From: DATBGS01 sp036557885
Lineage (GTDB): Bacteria > Chloroflexota > Ktedonobacteria > Ktedonobacterales > DATBGS01
Assembly (NCBI GenBank): GCA_036557885.1
Contig: DATBGS010000144.1
Span: 16,540-80,539 of the forward strand
Direction: 5' to 3'
DNA length: 64,000 bases
Part shown: piece by piece, positions 32,330 through 40,816 of the stretch
Numbering within the stretch: the stretch's first letter is position 1
How the letters are laid out: every line of letters begins with the position of its first letter
The notes under the pieces: model-generated
What the model was told of the DNA's origin: nothing
The model's database searches: none
What the model saw: the letters and a program-made list of their open reading frames with translations, nothing else
Translations under genes and position numbers: made by a program

Positions 32330-33199
32330 ATGAGCAAAAAACGCAGCATTGGCGAGATTCTCTACGGCTTCTTTCTCCTGAACCACCCTGGGCCAGTCGC
32401 CATTCATATCATCGGCGTAGCGATCTTTGCCTTCGTCGCAGCACGCAGCCATCTTGTCTGGGGAGTGCTTCTGCTGGTGATTGGCGCTCATGCCGCCATG
32501 CAATCTTCCATCGCTATGATGAATGACTACTGCGACCGCCGCCTGGACGCACTGACCAAACCAGCCAAACCCATTGTTCGCGGGCTAGTCTTGCCACGCG
32601 AGGCGCTTGTCGCAAGCATTTTCATGATGGTGTTGATGGTGGTGCTCTTGCTCTTCCTGCCACCGCTGGCGCTGCTGCTCTCGCTCTGTTATCTCGCGCT
32701 AGGCCAGTCCTATAACTTTGGGCTAAAATCAACACCCTGGAGCGGCCTGGTCTTCGCGCTGTTTATCCCGCTGATTCCTCTCTATGCCCTGGCGGGCGTG
32801 GGAAACCTTCCGCTTACGGCCTTCTGGATTCTCCCTCTTGGTTCTTTGTTGGGCGTTGTGCTCAATCTGGCAAATTCTCTGCCCGACATCGAGGGCGACA
32901 GCGCGGGGGGCGCAAATACACTGGCGGTGAAACTAGGCGTGAGGGGCGTGTTTATCGTCTGCCCGCTGCTGATCGCCCTCGACGTTGTGCTGATGGGGGT
33001 GCTGCTTGTTTCTGGTGCTGTTGCCGCTTCCGTGTGGGTGATTGGGGGAGTGCTGGCAGGAACAGTGCTCGCGGTGGGGGCGATGGTGCTGTTTTTCGGG
33101 CCGCAAAAACCGATTCAAACGCGCAAATGGTACTTCTATCTGGTAACGTTATTCTGCCTCTTGCTGGGAACTACCTGGCTGGTGCTCGTGGCTTTTTAA
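32330..33199 (+). CDS. UbiA-family membrane prenyltransferase
   Basis: The 289-residue protein has about eight hydrophobic helices and both Asp-rich motifs of the family. NDYCDRRLDALTKPAKPIVRG (residues ~64-84) is the first diphosphate/Mg site, and NSLPDIEGDSAGGANTLAVKLG the second. It attaches a prenyl chain to an aromatic or sugar acceptor at the membrane. The ATG at 32330 lies three bases after the CLF-like stop, with AGGA upstream. Its place in the ketosynthase operon suggests it prenylates the polyketide product, which is inference. A housekeeping quinone role cannot be excluded. Confidence 0.88.
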   Translation: MSKKRSIGEILYGFFLLNHPGPVAIHIIGVAIFAFVAARSHLVWGVLLLVIGAHAAMQSSIAMMNDYCDRRLDALTKPAKPIVRGLVLPREALVASIFMMVLMVVLLLFLPPLALLLSLCYLALGQSYNFGLKSTPWSGLVFALFIPLIPLYALAGVGNLPLTAFWILPLGSLLGVVLNLANSLPDIEGDSAGGANTLAVKLGVRGVFIVCPLLIALDVVLMGVLLVSGAVAASVWVIGGVLAGTVLAVGAMVLFFGPQKPIQTRKWYFYLVTLFCLLLGTTWLVLVAF

Positions 33200-33330
33200 C
33201 CCAGGTTGCTGCGGGAGGTTGCCCCAAAAGTCCCCACTCCCTGCTGCCTCTTGACAGCTAGTTGTATAGTGGAGGAACAGCAACCCTGGATGAACGCTTG
33301 AGGAAAGGGCGTTCTCAGAAAGAGCACCGA

Positions 33331-33741
33331 ATGGCTAGCAATGCTCTCCCAATCGTGGTGGTGGCAGACCCTGATATAAGCTATCAGCGCCAGATTATTG
33401 CCCTATTGCAGCGCGACTTTCGTTGTTTGGCAGCAAATTCCTTGCAGGAAGCGTATCAAACTATCCAGCGTGAACATCCTGTGCTGATGACTCTGGAGTT
33501 AAGTCAGCCTGATGGGGATGGCATAGCCCTCATAGAATATTTGCAAGCAGACCCGATGCACCGGCAGGTGCTCATCGCCTGCGTCACTTTGCGCACTTCG
33601 GTCAAAGATAAAGTACGAGCATTCCGCGCGGGGGCAGATGACTACATTGTGAAGCCGCTTACTCCCTCGACGAATTTTACCGGGCGCATGCTTCTTTTAC
33701 GGCGACTCGGCCATCTGGCTCGCACGGTACCAGGGAAATAA
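33331..33741 (+). CDS. Stand-alone receiver-domain protein with Glu at the phosphorylation site
   Basis: The 136-residue CheY-like protein keeps the N-terminal acidic pair region (VADPD, residues 11-15), the beta-5 Lys in YIVKPLTP and the overall alternation of strands and helices. At the normal phospho-Asp position, four residues before the conserved Pro, it has Glu56 (TLELSQPDGDG). Glu can mimic phospho-Asp, so it may be constitutively active or a pseudo-receiver. There is no output domain. I preferred the ATG at 33331 to an earlier frame opening at 33262. It converges with a normal receiver gene. Confidence 0.75.
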   Translation: MASNALPIVVVADPDISYQRQIIALLQRDFRCLAANSLQEAYQTIQREHPVLMTLELSQPDGDGIALIEYLQADPMHRQVLIACVTLRTSVKDKVRAFRAGADDYIVKPLTPSTNFTGRMLLLRRLGHLARTVPGK

Positions 33742-33769
33742 TGGACCAAAGGATGCCGCGAGGAGGATT

Positions 33770-34222
33770 TTAGGGGATGCCTTCTTCGCTTTGTTCCACC
33801 AGCCTTTGCATGCGCTCCTGACGCTCGGCTCCCCCAACAGTCACGGCGCGGTGCACCGCATTCACCAGTTCGCGCGGAGTAACAGGCTTAACCAGATATT
33901 GGTCCGCGCCAAAAGCCAGGCCCACAAACCGATTCTTATCCTGAGCCAGGGCCGTGAGCATGATCAGCGGTGTGGAGGCAGACTCAGGATCACCACGCAG
34001 CGCGCGCACCAGTTGGTATCCATCTAACCTGGGCATAACCACATCAATGATAACGCAATCTGGATGCGTATCAAAGAATAGTTCCAGGCCCTGCACTCCG
34101 TCTTCGGCCTGGATGACAGTAAATTCGCCCAACAATTCTAGCCCATCTGTGAGTAGTTGTAGCAAGTCGGGGTCATCATCAACGATCAATACCGTATAAC
34201 TCTCACCGCCCAGAGAAACCAT
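33770..34222 (-). CDS. Single-domain response regulator (CheY-like)
   Basis: The 150-residue protein is a canonical receiver: acidic pair in IVDDDPD (13-19), phospho-Asp60 in CVIIDVVMPRLDG, the Thr of beta 4 in IMLTALAQ and Lys in YLVKPVTP. It ends soon after the domain with a charged tail and no DNA-binding region. AAGGA lies seven bases before the ATG. No kinase is adjacent on this strand; the GAF kinase at 37.7 kb has its own regulator. It lies downstream of the P450 gene but behind a hairpin terminator. Confidence 0.88.
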   Translation of the reverse strand: MVSLGGESYTVLIVDDDPDLLQLLTDGLELLGEFTVIQAEDGVQGLELFFDTHPDCVIIDVVMPRLDGYQLVRALRGDPESASTPLIMLTALAQDKNRFVGLAFGADQYLVKPVTPRELVNAVHRAVTVGGAERQERMQRLVEQSEEGIP

Positions 34223-34337
34223 GTGTCTGTCCTTTCTGCTGGTTCGGGATTGGCAAGGAAACCACGCGGAAGGGTGTCCCTGGCTAAAGCAATCTTCCTG
34301 TGCTCCCTGGCTATTATATCTTACAGTACAAGAAAAC

Positions 34338-34362
34338 GCACCCTTTTGTTCATTCAGGGTGC
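34338..34362 (-). terminator. Hairpin terminator downstream of the P450 gene
   Basis: GCACCC (34338-34343) and GGGTGC (34357-34362) form the core stem, followed on the minus strand by GTTTTCTTG and on the plus strand by ATTTCTTTTT. It separates the P450 gene from the response regulator gene and could work in both directions. Confidence 0.5.
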
Positions 34363-34450
34363 ATTTCTTTTTGTAGTGTCTATTGAACCAAGAGTGAAAA
34401 CGAACAGGGGGATGGGTGAAGCCCCTCTCTCTCCCTCCGTTCCAGCCAGA

Positions 34451-35815
34451 TCAGGCACGGTCCCGCACTCGCATGGGAAGTTCACGGGGTCGCAGGGTGA
34501 CGAGCGGCTCCGGGCGCAGCACAACGTCTGGGGCTAGCTCCAGATGGCACCGCTGCGCCAGCAGCACCATAATGATGTGCGCCTCCAATAACGCATAGAT
34601 ATTACCCATGCACTGATGCTGCCCGCCCCCAAATGGAAAATAGGCAAAACGTGGCCGCTCGGCCTGGGCTGCGGCGGTAAAACGCTCTGGACGGAAGCAT
34701 GCTGGCTCGTCCCAGAAGGCAGGATGCCGGTGCGTCGTGTAGGGGCAGACCAGGACGGTTGTGCCCGCTGGAATGGTGTAGCCCCCAATGGTATCCTCCG
34801 CCAGCACATGCCGGGGAAACGACCAGGCAGGAGGGTAGAGCCTCAACGCCTCATCTAACACCATCCGCGAAAATGGCAGCGCATCCAGGTCTTCCAATCC
34901 TGGCGTTCTGCCCTGCAACACCTCATCAACTTCGCGGTAGATGTGCTCTGCTGCTTCTGGATGCTGGGCCAGCAAGTACCATGTCCAGCATAACAGGCTG
35001 GTGGCGTTATCGTGCCCGGCAATGAGCAGCGAAAGCGTCTCGTTGCGAATCTGCGCATCTGTGAAGGCGGGCTGCCCATCTTCCTCACGCAGTTCCAGCA
35101 AAAAGGTCAACAGGTCGTCGGGATGGTTCTGTTGTCCACGCAGCGTTTCGCGTCGCTTGCGAATGAGGCGATGCACCACTACATCTAGCGCGCGGAGGGC
35201 AGCTTGCCCGCGTCGGTTGTGCCCGGAGAGCGGCCCCAGATAGGGCAGAAAGGGATGGAAGAACAGCGCCAGGGCATAAGCGTTCATCTCCTGAAGCGCC
35301 AGGCCAATCGTTCGGCTTTCGTCGCTCAGGTCCAGCGAAAAGATTGTGCTCCCCAGGACACGCAGCGTCAGCGCTTTCATCGCGGGCACCAGATCAATGA
35401 TCTTTCCATGCTGGGCAGGTTCCTGCCACGTCTCCAGTTCAGCCTGCGCTGCTGCCACCATCTGCCCGCCAACTGAGGTGAGGTGGCGACGATGAAACGC
35501 GGGCTGCTCAAGTTTGCGCAGCCGTTTCCAGGCAGCACCCTCGGTGGTCAGAATACTTTCCCCAACAAAACGCCGGAAAATAGCGTTCTCATGTGGGTCG
35601 CGACCATAGTGCTGCGCGTGCTCTTGCAGCACCTGACGCACGCCATCGGGGTGATTGATCAAATACGTGGTGCCATAGGTCAGGGGTAAGCGCACGACAT
35701 CCCCATAGGCTTGTGTCATCTCCATGAGGAAACGCAGCGGGTCGCGCTCCATCGCCTTCGTTGTGGCGCGCTTCTCTCGCGGCCCCGGTGCCTGTTTGGT
35801 TGCTGCAATCTGCAT
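34451..35815 (-). CDS. Cytochrome P450
   Basis: The ATG at 35815 has GGGAG about nine bases upstream, giving 454 residues. Family marks are the I-helix AGHDNATSLL (oxygen-activating Thr), the K-helix EALRLYPP (ExxR), a PERF-type CFRPERF segment and the heme loop FPFGGGQHQCMG with the axial Cys. There is no membrane anchor, as usual in bacteria. The sequence is closest in feel to CYP102/CYP4-like fatty-acid or terpene hydroxylases. No ferredoxin or reductase gene is close. It lies back to back with the PaaK-like gene and may tailor the product of the neighbouring ketosynthase genes. Confidence 0.92.
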   Translation of the reverse strand: MQIAATKQAPGPREKRATTKAMERDPLRFLMEMTQAYGDVVRLPLTYGTTYLINHPDGVRQVLQEHAQHYGRDPHENAIFRRFVGESILTTEGAAWKRLRKLEQPAFHRRHLTSVGGQMVAAAQAELETWQEPAQHGKIIDLVPAMKALTLRVLGSTIFSLDLSDESRTIGLALQEMNAYALALFFHPFLPYLGPLSGHNRRGQAALRALDVVVHRLIRKRRETLRGQQNHPDDLLTFLLELREEDGQPAFTDAQIRNETLSLLIAGHDNATSLLCWTWYLLAQHPEAAEHIYREVDEVLQGRTPGLEDLDALPFSRMVLDEALRLYPPAWSFPRHVLAEDTIGGYTIPAGTTVLVCPYTTHRHPAFWDEPACFRPERFTAAAQAERPRFAYFPFGGGQHQCMGNIYALLEAHIIMVLLAQRCHLELAPDVVLRPEPLVTLRPRELPMRVRDRA

Positions 35816-35863
35816 AGGGCGCGGCTCCCTCTCCGCCAATGACAGAGCACACTAAAAAAGCTG

Positions 35864-35891
35864 TTGCTCTCCGGTATCTCTGCTATATAAT
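35864..35891 (+). promoter_or_regulatory. Promoter of the PaaK-like gene
   Basis: TTGCTC (35864-35869) and a full consensus TATAAT (35886-35891) are separated by 16 bases. The predicted start near 35898 leaves about 93 bases of leader before the ATG at 35991. It sits in the divergent spacer with the P450 gene. Confidence 0.6.
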
Positions 35892-35990
35892 AGTCGAAAA
35901 GCAGAGCTGATGCTATGGCGAATTTGAAGGCATCCCTGAAGTACAGAAAAAGACGAGAGCGCCCACACCTAGAAAGATGAAGACCCCGCG

Positions 35991-37595
35991 ATGCGCTTAC
36001 CACTTTCCCAGCGAGTACAGGTTTTTCTGGCTAGCCATCCCCACTTCGCTAATCGCTTACTACAAATGAGGGGAATAAAACGGATTGAGGGCGCCTCGCA
36101 GCGATCCGCGCTACGCGCAGCACAACGGGCATACAAGCATGTGCCGTTTTATCGGAGCCATTTTGAGCGGGCAGGGTTCACCGCTGACAAAATGCAACGG
36201 ATGACCTGGAAGGACTTTCTGCTGCTTCCCCAGGTCAGCAAGGACGACACGGAGGGGGTGGGAGACAAAGACCTGATAGACAGCCAGACGCCTTCCCCTG
36301 GCGAGGATTCGATGATTGGCAGGTCATCGGGCACGACCCGCGCCCCGGTGCATTGGCCGGTGGGCTGGCTGGAGTTTTACCTGACGCGGGCGGCCTTTGA
36401 GGTTATGCTGCGCAGCCTGGACGCGCATACGGGCGTGCCAACGGCGGTAGTGGTGACGAATACCGTCGAAGGGGGCGACCAGAGCGGCAATATGCCCTAT
36501 CGCGCCTTTTTCTCGCTGAAGGAAGAAAAGCGCTGGAATATGGAGATCATTGCCACTGGAGAAGACAGCGCCACCACACACACCTGGCTGCGCTGGCTCG
36601 CTCAACAGGGCTATCACTCGCTGTTGCTGATCTCGTTTCCTGGCACAGTGGAGCGCCTGCTTGCCTATATCAATTCGCTGCCAGAAAATGAGCGGGTCAA
36701 TTGGGATGCCTTTCGGAAGAAACATTTTCTTTCCGGCGGCCAGCTTTTAGTACAGTCTTTTCGGCAAAAAATCCGGCGCGAGATGCGCCTTGACCCTGCT
36801 TCGCTTGCCAGCGAGACGATTCTCTATATCAGCTCTGATACCGGGCAATTGATGGCGCGAACCACACCCTTTACGCTCTGGCTGGAACGCTATATGGACG
36901 AGCACCCGGCGCTGTATGACGCGATTGGACTGCCGCTGGAGCATCGTGACAAGCCGCTGCTAGAATTTATTCCTCCGCTCTCCATTCACTTTGAGCTAGA
37001 TCGGCCAGAAGGACTGATCCTGACGATGTGGAAGCATCGCCCACTGATACGCTATAAAATTGGCGATCTGGTCTGGGGGCGGCGCGTGAACGCACTTGCT
37101 GATCTGCTGAATAAACACGCCCCCAACTGGAAGCAAGATTTCCAGCGGGCAGGCGGGCACCCACAAGACATCTCGATGACCGCTATGCTGGCAGTGGTGC
37201 TGGGGCGTGCCGATGAGATTGCGATTGTCAACGCGGCCAACATTTCACCCTCCATCGTCAGACAGGCCCTGGAGGCAAGCGAAATTGCGCCCTCCCTCAA
37301 TCATTTCAAACATCGCGCTGACCCCGCGCACCCCAACGAGTATTCCCTCTACCTGGAATTAAAGGACACCAGAGAGGAGGCAGCACGCGAGGCGCTGGCA
37401 AAACAATGGCACGATGCTCTTCTGAACGCCTTACTTGAGGTGCCCGCTGCAACGGACCTCGCTGCCGCGCACCATGCCAACCCCATTTGTTTTAACCTCT
37501 TCGTTCGCTCGTATGGTGAAGATGAGTTTCTGGGCGATGCCGAGAAGCCGAAGAAGACCCACGCGGTGCCGCTGCGCAAGAGCGAAAAAATCTAA
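35991..37595 (+). CDS. PaaK/CapK-like adenylate-forming enzyme
   Basis: The 534-residue protein resembles phenylacetate-CoA ligase-type ANL enzymes. AAQRAYKHVPFYRSHFERAGF near residue 45 is the PaaK-like N-terminal helix pair, and GRSSGTTRAP (110-119) is the ATP-binding P-loop. A RYKIGDLVWGRR segment near 350 matches the YxxGDL-type motif. It is longer than classical PaaK (about 430) and diverged in the middle. It should activate a carboxylic acid as acyl-AMP, then CoA or another acceptor. The location next to the P450 and ketosynthase genes suggests supply of a starter acid, which is inference. Confidence 0.75.
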   Translation: MRLPLSQRVQVFLASHPHFANRLLQMRGIKRIEGASQRSALRAAQRAYKHVPFYRSHFERAGFTADKMQRMTWKDFLLLPQVSKDDTEGVGDKDLIDSQTPSPGEDSMIGRSSGTTRAPVHWPVGWLEFYLTRAAFEVMLRSLDAHTGVPTAVVVTNTVEGGDQSGNMPYRAFFSLKEEKRWNMEIIATGEDSATTHTWLRWLAQQGYHSLLLISFPGTVERLLAYINSLPENERVNWDAFRKKHFLSGGQLLVQSFRQKIRREMRLDPASLASETILYISSDTGQLMARTTPFTLWLERYMDEHPALYDAIGLPLEHRDKPLLEFIPPLSIHFELDRPEGLILTMWKHRPLIRYKIGDLVWGRRVNALADLLNKHAPNWKQDFQRAGGHPQDISMTAMLAVVLGRADEIAIVNAANISPSIVRQALEASEIAPSLNHFKHRADPAHPNEYSLYLELKDTREEAAREALAKQWHDALLNALLEVPAATDLAAAHHANPICFNLFVRSYGEDEFLGDAEKPKKTHAVPLRKSEKI

Positions 37596-37668
37596 ACAGC
37601 ATCGGCTATGCTATACTTGGGAGCACAGAGCAATCCCGTGATGCGATGCGCGCGAGAAGGAGGCACCT

Positions 37669-39075
37669 TTGACCGTCTCCCAGGAGCAACTGTATCTTCA
37701 AGCTGAGGAGCGGCGCGAGCAGCTTCAGGCGCTCTACCAGTTGTCGTTGGAGATCACTGAACTGCAAGACCTCCAGCAAGTGTTGGATACGGCGCTGCGC
37801 TACTGTCTGGAACTCACTGGCTCGCAATTTGGCTTTATTGGCTTGAATACCAACGACAGCACCGCAATGGACGTGGTTGCCATTCAGGGTTTCCAGGCCA
37901 GCGGGCGCTTTTACGAGCGATTCCACCTGATTCCTTTGCGGCCAAACATTTTTGCCCGCGTAGTACTGGAAAATCGGCCAATTCGCAGCGCAGACGCAAC
38001 GGTTGACCCCACGCGCATTGGGCAGCCCAGAGGCCATCCGCCAGTACGCGCCTTCCTGGGAGTGCCGCTGCGCTCGCAGGGTCAGCCAATGGGCATGATT
38101 GGCGTTGCCAACCGCCCAGACACCTATACCGACGAGCACGAGCAACTGCTGATGACCTATGCCGCGCAGGTAGCCATCGCCATTCGCAACGCGCAGCTTT
38201 ACGAAGAATTGAAAGCAGCCAAAGCCAACCTGGAACGCAAAGTGGCCGAACGCACCGAGGAGCTAGGCCAGGCAAAGGAAGCGCTGGCGCAGCAAGCGCA
38301 TCAACTGCGGCTGCTGCTGGCCCAGACCGTCACCATTCAAGAACGCGAACGCGCTCGCATCGCCCACAACATGCACGACGGGGTGAATCAACTAATCATC
38401 GGCGCGATTCTGGAGGTGAAAGCCGCGCGCGAGCGACTTGCCAGCGGCAACCAGGAGCGCGTGGAGACAGCCCTGCAACGGGTGCGCGCGGTGCTCGGCC
38501 AGGTGGATAGCGAGATCAAGCGCATCATCCACGATCTGCGCCCACCGACCCTGGACGCGCTCGGTCTTCCGCCAGCCATTGCGCGCTACGCGGAACGCTA
38601 TCAAGTATTCGCCGGGCTGCCTTGCCAGGTGCAGATTACCGGCCAGCCACGCCGACTGGCGCCAGAAACGGAAATTGGCCTGTATCGGGTTATGCAGGAA
38701 GCATTACAGAATGCTGCGGCGCACGCGCAGGCAAGCCAGACCTGGATTCATATCGCCTTTCTGCCGGAGTCTATTCACCTGGAGGTGGGAGACAACGGAC
38801 AGGGCTTTGATCTTTCCCATATGCTGGCGCAGCGCGAAGGGCATCTGGGCATTACGGGTATGAACGAGCGAGCGCAAAATCTGGGCGGCACGCTGCGCAT
38901 TGAGGCCAACCTTCAGGAAGGCACCAGGGTGATTCTGGATGTCCCCATCGCCAATTCCTCGCTTGCCGCCAATTCGTCGCTCGCGCCACTTGCCACCTCT
39001 GTTCCTACGGCCTCTCTGGATGAGGAGCGTTCCAATGGACAACTCCAGGCCACCGATTCGCATTCTCGTCGTTGA
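37669..39075 (+). CDS. GAF-domain sensor histidine kinase, NarL type
   Basis: The 468-residue kinase starts at TTG 37669, with AAGGAGG five bases upstream and an extended -10 (TGCTATACT) at 37609-37617. A GAF domain spans about 20-185 (EITELQDLQQVLDTAL, GVPLRSQGQPMGMIGVA), then a coiled coil (AKANLERKVAERTEELGQAKEAL), HisKA_3 with phospho-acceptor His236 (ARIAHNMHDGVNQ), and HATPase (QEALQNAAAHAQA, DNGQGFDL, GHLGITGMNERA). The signal is soluble or bound within the GAF pocket; there is no membrane segment. It overlaps its regulator gene by 41 bases. Confidence 0.93.
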   Translation: MTVSQEQLYLQAEERREQLQALYQLSLEITELQDLQQVLDTALRYCLELTGSQFGFIGLNTNDSTAMDVVAIQGFQASGRFYERFHLIPLRPNIFARVVLENRPIRSADATVDPTRIGQPRGHPPVRAFLGVPLRSQGQPMGMIGVANRPDTYTDEHEQLLMTYAAQVAIAIRNAQLYEELKAAKANLERKVAERTEELGQAKEALAQQAHQLRLLLAQTVTIQERERARIAHNMHDGVNQLIIGAILEVKAARERLASGNQERVETALQRVRAVLGQVDSEIKRIIHDLRPPTLDALGLPPAIARYAERYQVFAGLPCQVQITGQPRRLAPETEIGLYRVMQEALQNAAAHAQASQTWIHIAFLPESIHLEVGDNGQGFDLSHMLAQREGHLGITGMNERAQNLGGTLRIEANLQEGTRVILDVPIANSSLAANSSLAPLATSVPTASLDEERSNGQLQATDSHSRR

Positions 39076-39688
39076 CGACCACCCGGTGGTTCGCCAGGGA
39101 TTGCGCAGCCTGCTCTCCGGCCACCCGGACTTGCAGATCGTTGCTGAAACGGCCCACGCACAAGAGGCCCTGGCTGCTGCGCGACAGGAATCGCCCGATG
39201 TCGTGCTGCTGGATATTCGTCTGCCAGGCGCAACCGGTGTGGAGGTTGCGCGGCAGTTGCAACGTGATTTCCCAGAGATGCGCATCATTATGCTCACCAG
39301 CTATGACGATGACGAATATCTGATTGGCGCAATGCAGGCCGGGGCGCAAGCCTATCTGCTCAAAAGTGTCTCTGATGAAACGCTCGTCTGGACCATTCGC
39401 GCCGTCCATCGGGGCGAGCGCCTGATTAGTCCTCAACTCCTCGACAGGATGCTGCGCCAGTTTGCGCAGGTGCGCAACCATCAGATTCAGCAGGAAACTG
39501 GCCTCAGCGATCAAGACCTTCAGGTCTTGCAGCGTGTGGTGGCTGGAGCCAGCAACAATGAGATTGCCAGAGAGCTTGGCTGGAGCAAAGCCAGCATCAA
39601 GCGCAAGGTGCAGCACATCTTTGATCAGCTTGGCGTAATGACGCGTACACAAGCCGCCGCCGAAGCTGTCCGGCGTGGTCTTGTCTAA
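39035..39688 (+). CDS. NarL/LuxR-family response regulator
   Basis: The ATG at 39035 has GAGGAG seven bases upstream and lies inside the end of the kinase gene in another frame, so the pair is tightly coupled. The 217-residue protein has a receiver with Asp pair VVDDHP (12-17), phospho-Asp60 (VVLLDIRLPG) and Lys in YLLKSVSD, then a LuxR-type helix-turn-helix from about 150 (LSDQDLQVLQRVVAGASNNEIARELGWSKASIKRKVQ). Targets are unknown; the cox operon starts 250 bases downstream on the same strand. Confidence 0.92.
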   Translation: MDNSRPPIRILVVDDHPVVRQGLRSLLSGHPDLQIVAETAHAQEALAAARQESPDVVLLDIRLPGATGVEVARQLQRDFPEMRIIMLTSYDDDEYLIGAMQAGAQAYLLKSVSDETLVWTIRAVHRGERLISPQLLDRMLRQFAQVRNHQIQQETGLSDQDLQVLQRVVAGASNNEIARELGWSKASIKRKVQHIFDQLGVMTRTQAAAEAVRRGLV

Positions 39689-39937
39689 GACCATCCTTCT
39701 GATCTGATTCTGGTAGGAAAAAGTTCCCCCCATCACTGAAGCAGAGATGGTCGTTCTACTTTGGTAAAAACGCCGTTGCATGCGCCTCCTGGCCCAAAAG
39801 TTGAGCCTGATGGCTCTTTTTTCTACCCCCGTGCTGTGGTAGGCTGAGGTGGTTCTGGCATTGGTGCCGCAAAACAACCTTCTGTCATCTGTAGGTGCTG
39901 GTTCAACCTGTCGAACCAGAGGAGGTGTTCCCCAACT

Positions 39938-40816
39938 ATGATTCCGCCTCCGTTTGAGTACGCAGCCCCCCGCAGCCTCTCTGAAGCCATCTCCTTGCTG
40001 CAAGAGCATGGGAGCGAGGCCAAGGTGCTTGCTGGCGGGCAAAGCCTGATCCCTTTGCTGAAACTGCGCCTGGCGTCGCCAACCTTTCTGGTTGACCTGC
40101 GCAAGGTGCCCGGCCTGTCCACGTTCAAAGAGAGCGATGGGCATCTTGTGGTTGGCTCGATGGTACGCGAGGCCACTATTGAGCATTCGCCGCTCATCCG
40201 CCGCCGCTATCGTGGGCTGGTCGAGGCGAGCGAAGTCGTGGCCGACCCGATTGTGCGCAACCTTGCCACGCTTGGCGGCAACCTGGCGCACGCTGACCCC
40301 GCGAACGACCATCCTTCCATGATGCTGGCATTCCGCGCCCATGTAATGGCTGTTGGCCCCAAAGGAACCCGCCGCATTCCGATTGATGAATTCCTGGTGG
40401 ATACCTTTGAGACTTCCCTGGCGCCAGAAGAAATCCTGACCGAGATTCACATCCCGCAGCCCACATCCCAGACTGGCTCAGCCTATATCAAGCTGGAGCG
40501 CAAAGTCGGGGATTATGCGATTGCTGCTGTTGCTGCGGTAGTGACGTTGGACGGCGGCATCTGCAAGCAGGCCGGGCTGGGGCTGACGAATGTTGGACCA
40601 AAATCCATTCGCCCGACAAAGGCTGAGCAATTCCTGGTGGGCAAGCATCTGGACGACGAAACCATCCGCGAAGCTGCGCGCCTCGCTGCTGCCGCCGCCG
40701 AGCCTACTTCTGATCTGCGCGGACCGGCAGACTATAAGCGCGGAGTTGTGCGCACGCTCACCGCGCGCGCCCTGCATCAGGCCGCCCAGCGCGCCCAGAA
40801 AGGAGCAAGCCATTGA
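39938..40816 (+). CDS. coxM: Aerobic CO dehydrogenase, FAD-binding medium subunit
   Basis: The 292-residue flavoprotein has the molybdenum hydroxylase FAD motifs AGGQSLIPLLKLRL (~32-45) and TLGGNLAHADPANDHP (~112-127), and the C-terminal CO_deh_flav domain. It passes electrons from CoxS to the respiratory chain. GAGGAGG lies ten bases before the ATG. It is the first gene of coxM-coxS-coxL-coxG, in the order known from carboxidotrophs, and its stop overlaps the coxS start. Confidence 0.9.
   Translation: MIPPPFEYAAPRSLSEAISLLQEHGSEAKVLAGGQSLIPLLKLRLASPTFLVDLRKVPGLSTFKESDGHLVVGSMVREATIEHSPLIRRRYRGLVEASEVVADPIVRNLATLGGNLAHADPANDHPSMMLAFRAHVMAVGPKGTRRIPIDEFLVDTFETSLAPEEILTEIHIPQPTSQTGSAYIKLERKVGDYAIAAVAAVVTLDGGICKQAGLGLTNVGPKSIRPTKAEQFLVGKHLDDETIREAARLAAAAAEPTSDLRGPADYKRGVVRTLTARALHQAAQRAQKGASH

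Noticed and set aside
39005..40450. Long minus-strand open frame of 481 codons opposite the regulator and coxM genes
   Set aside because: It is antisense to two well-supported genes with clear motifs and shows no domain; third-position GC bias keeps the opposite strand open.
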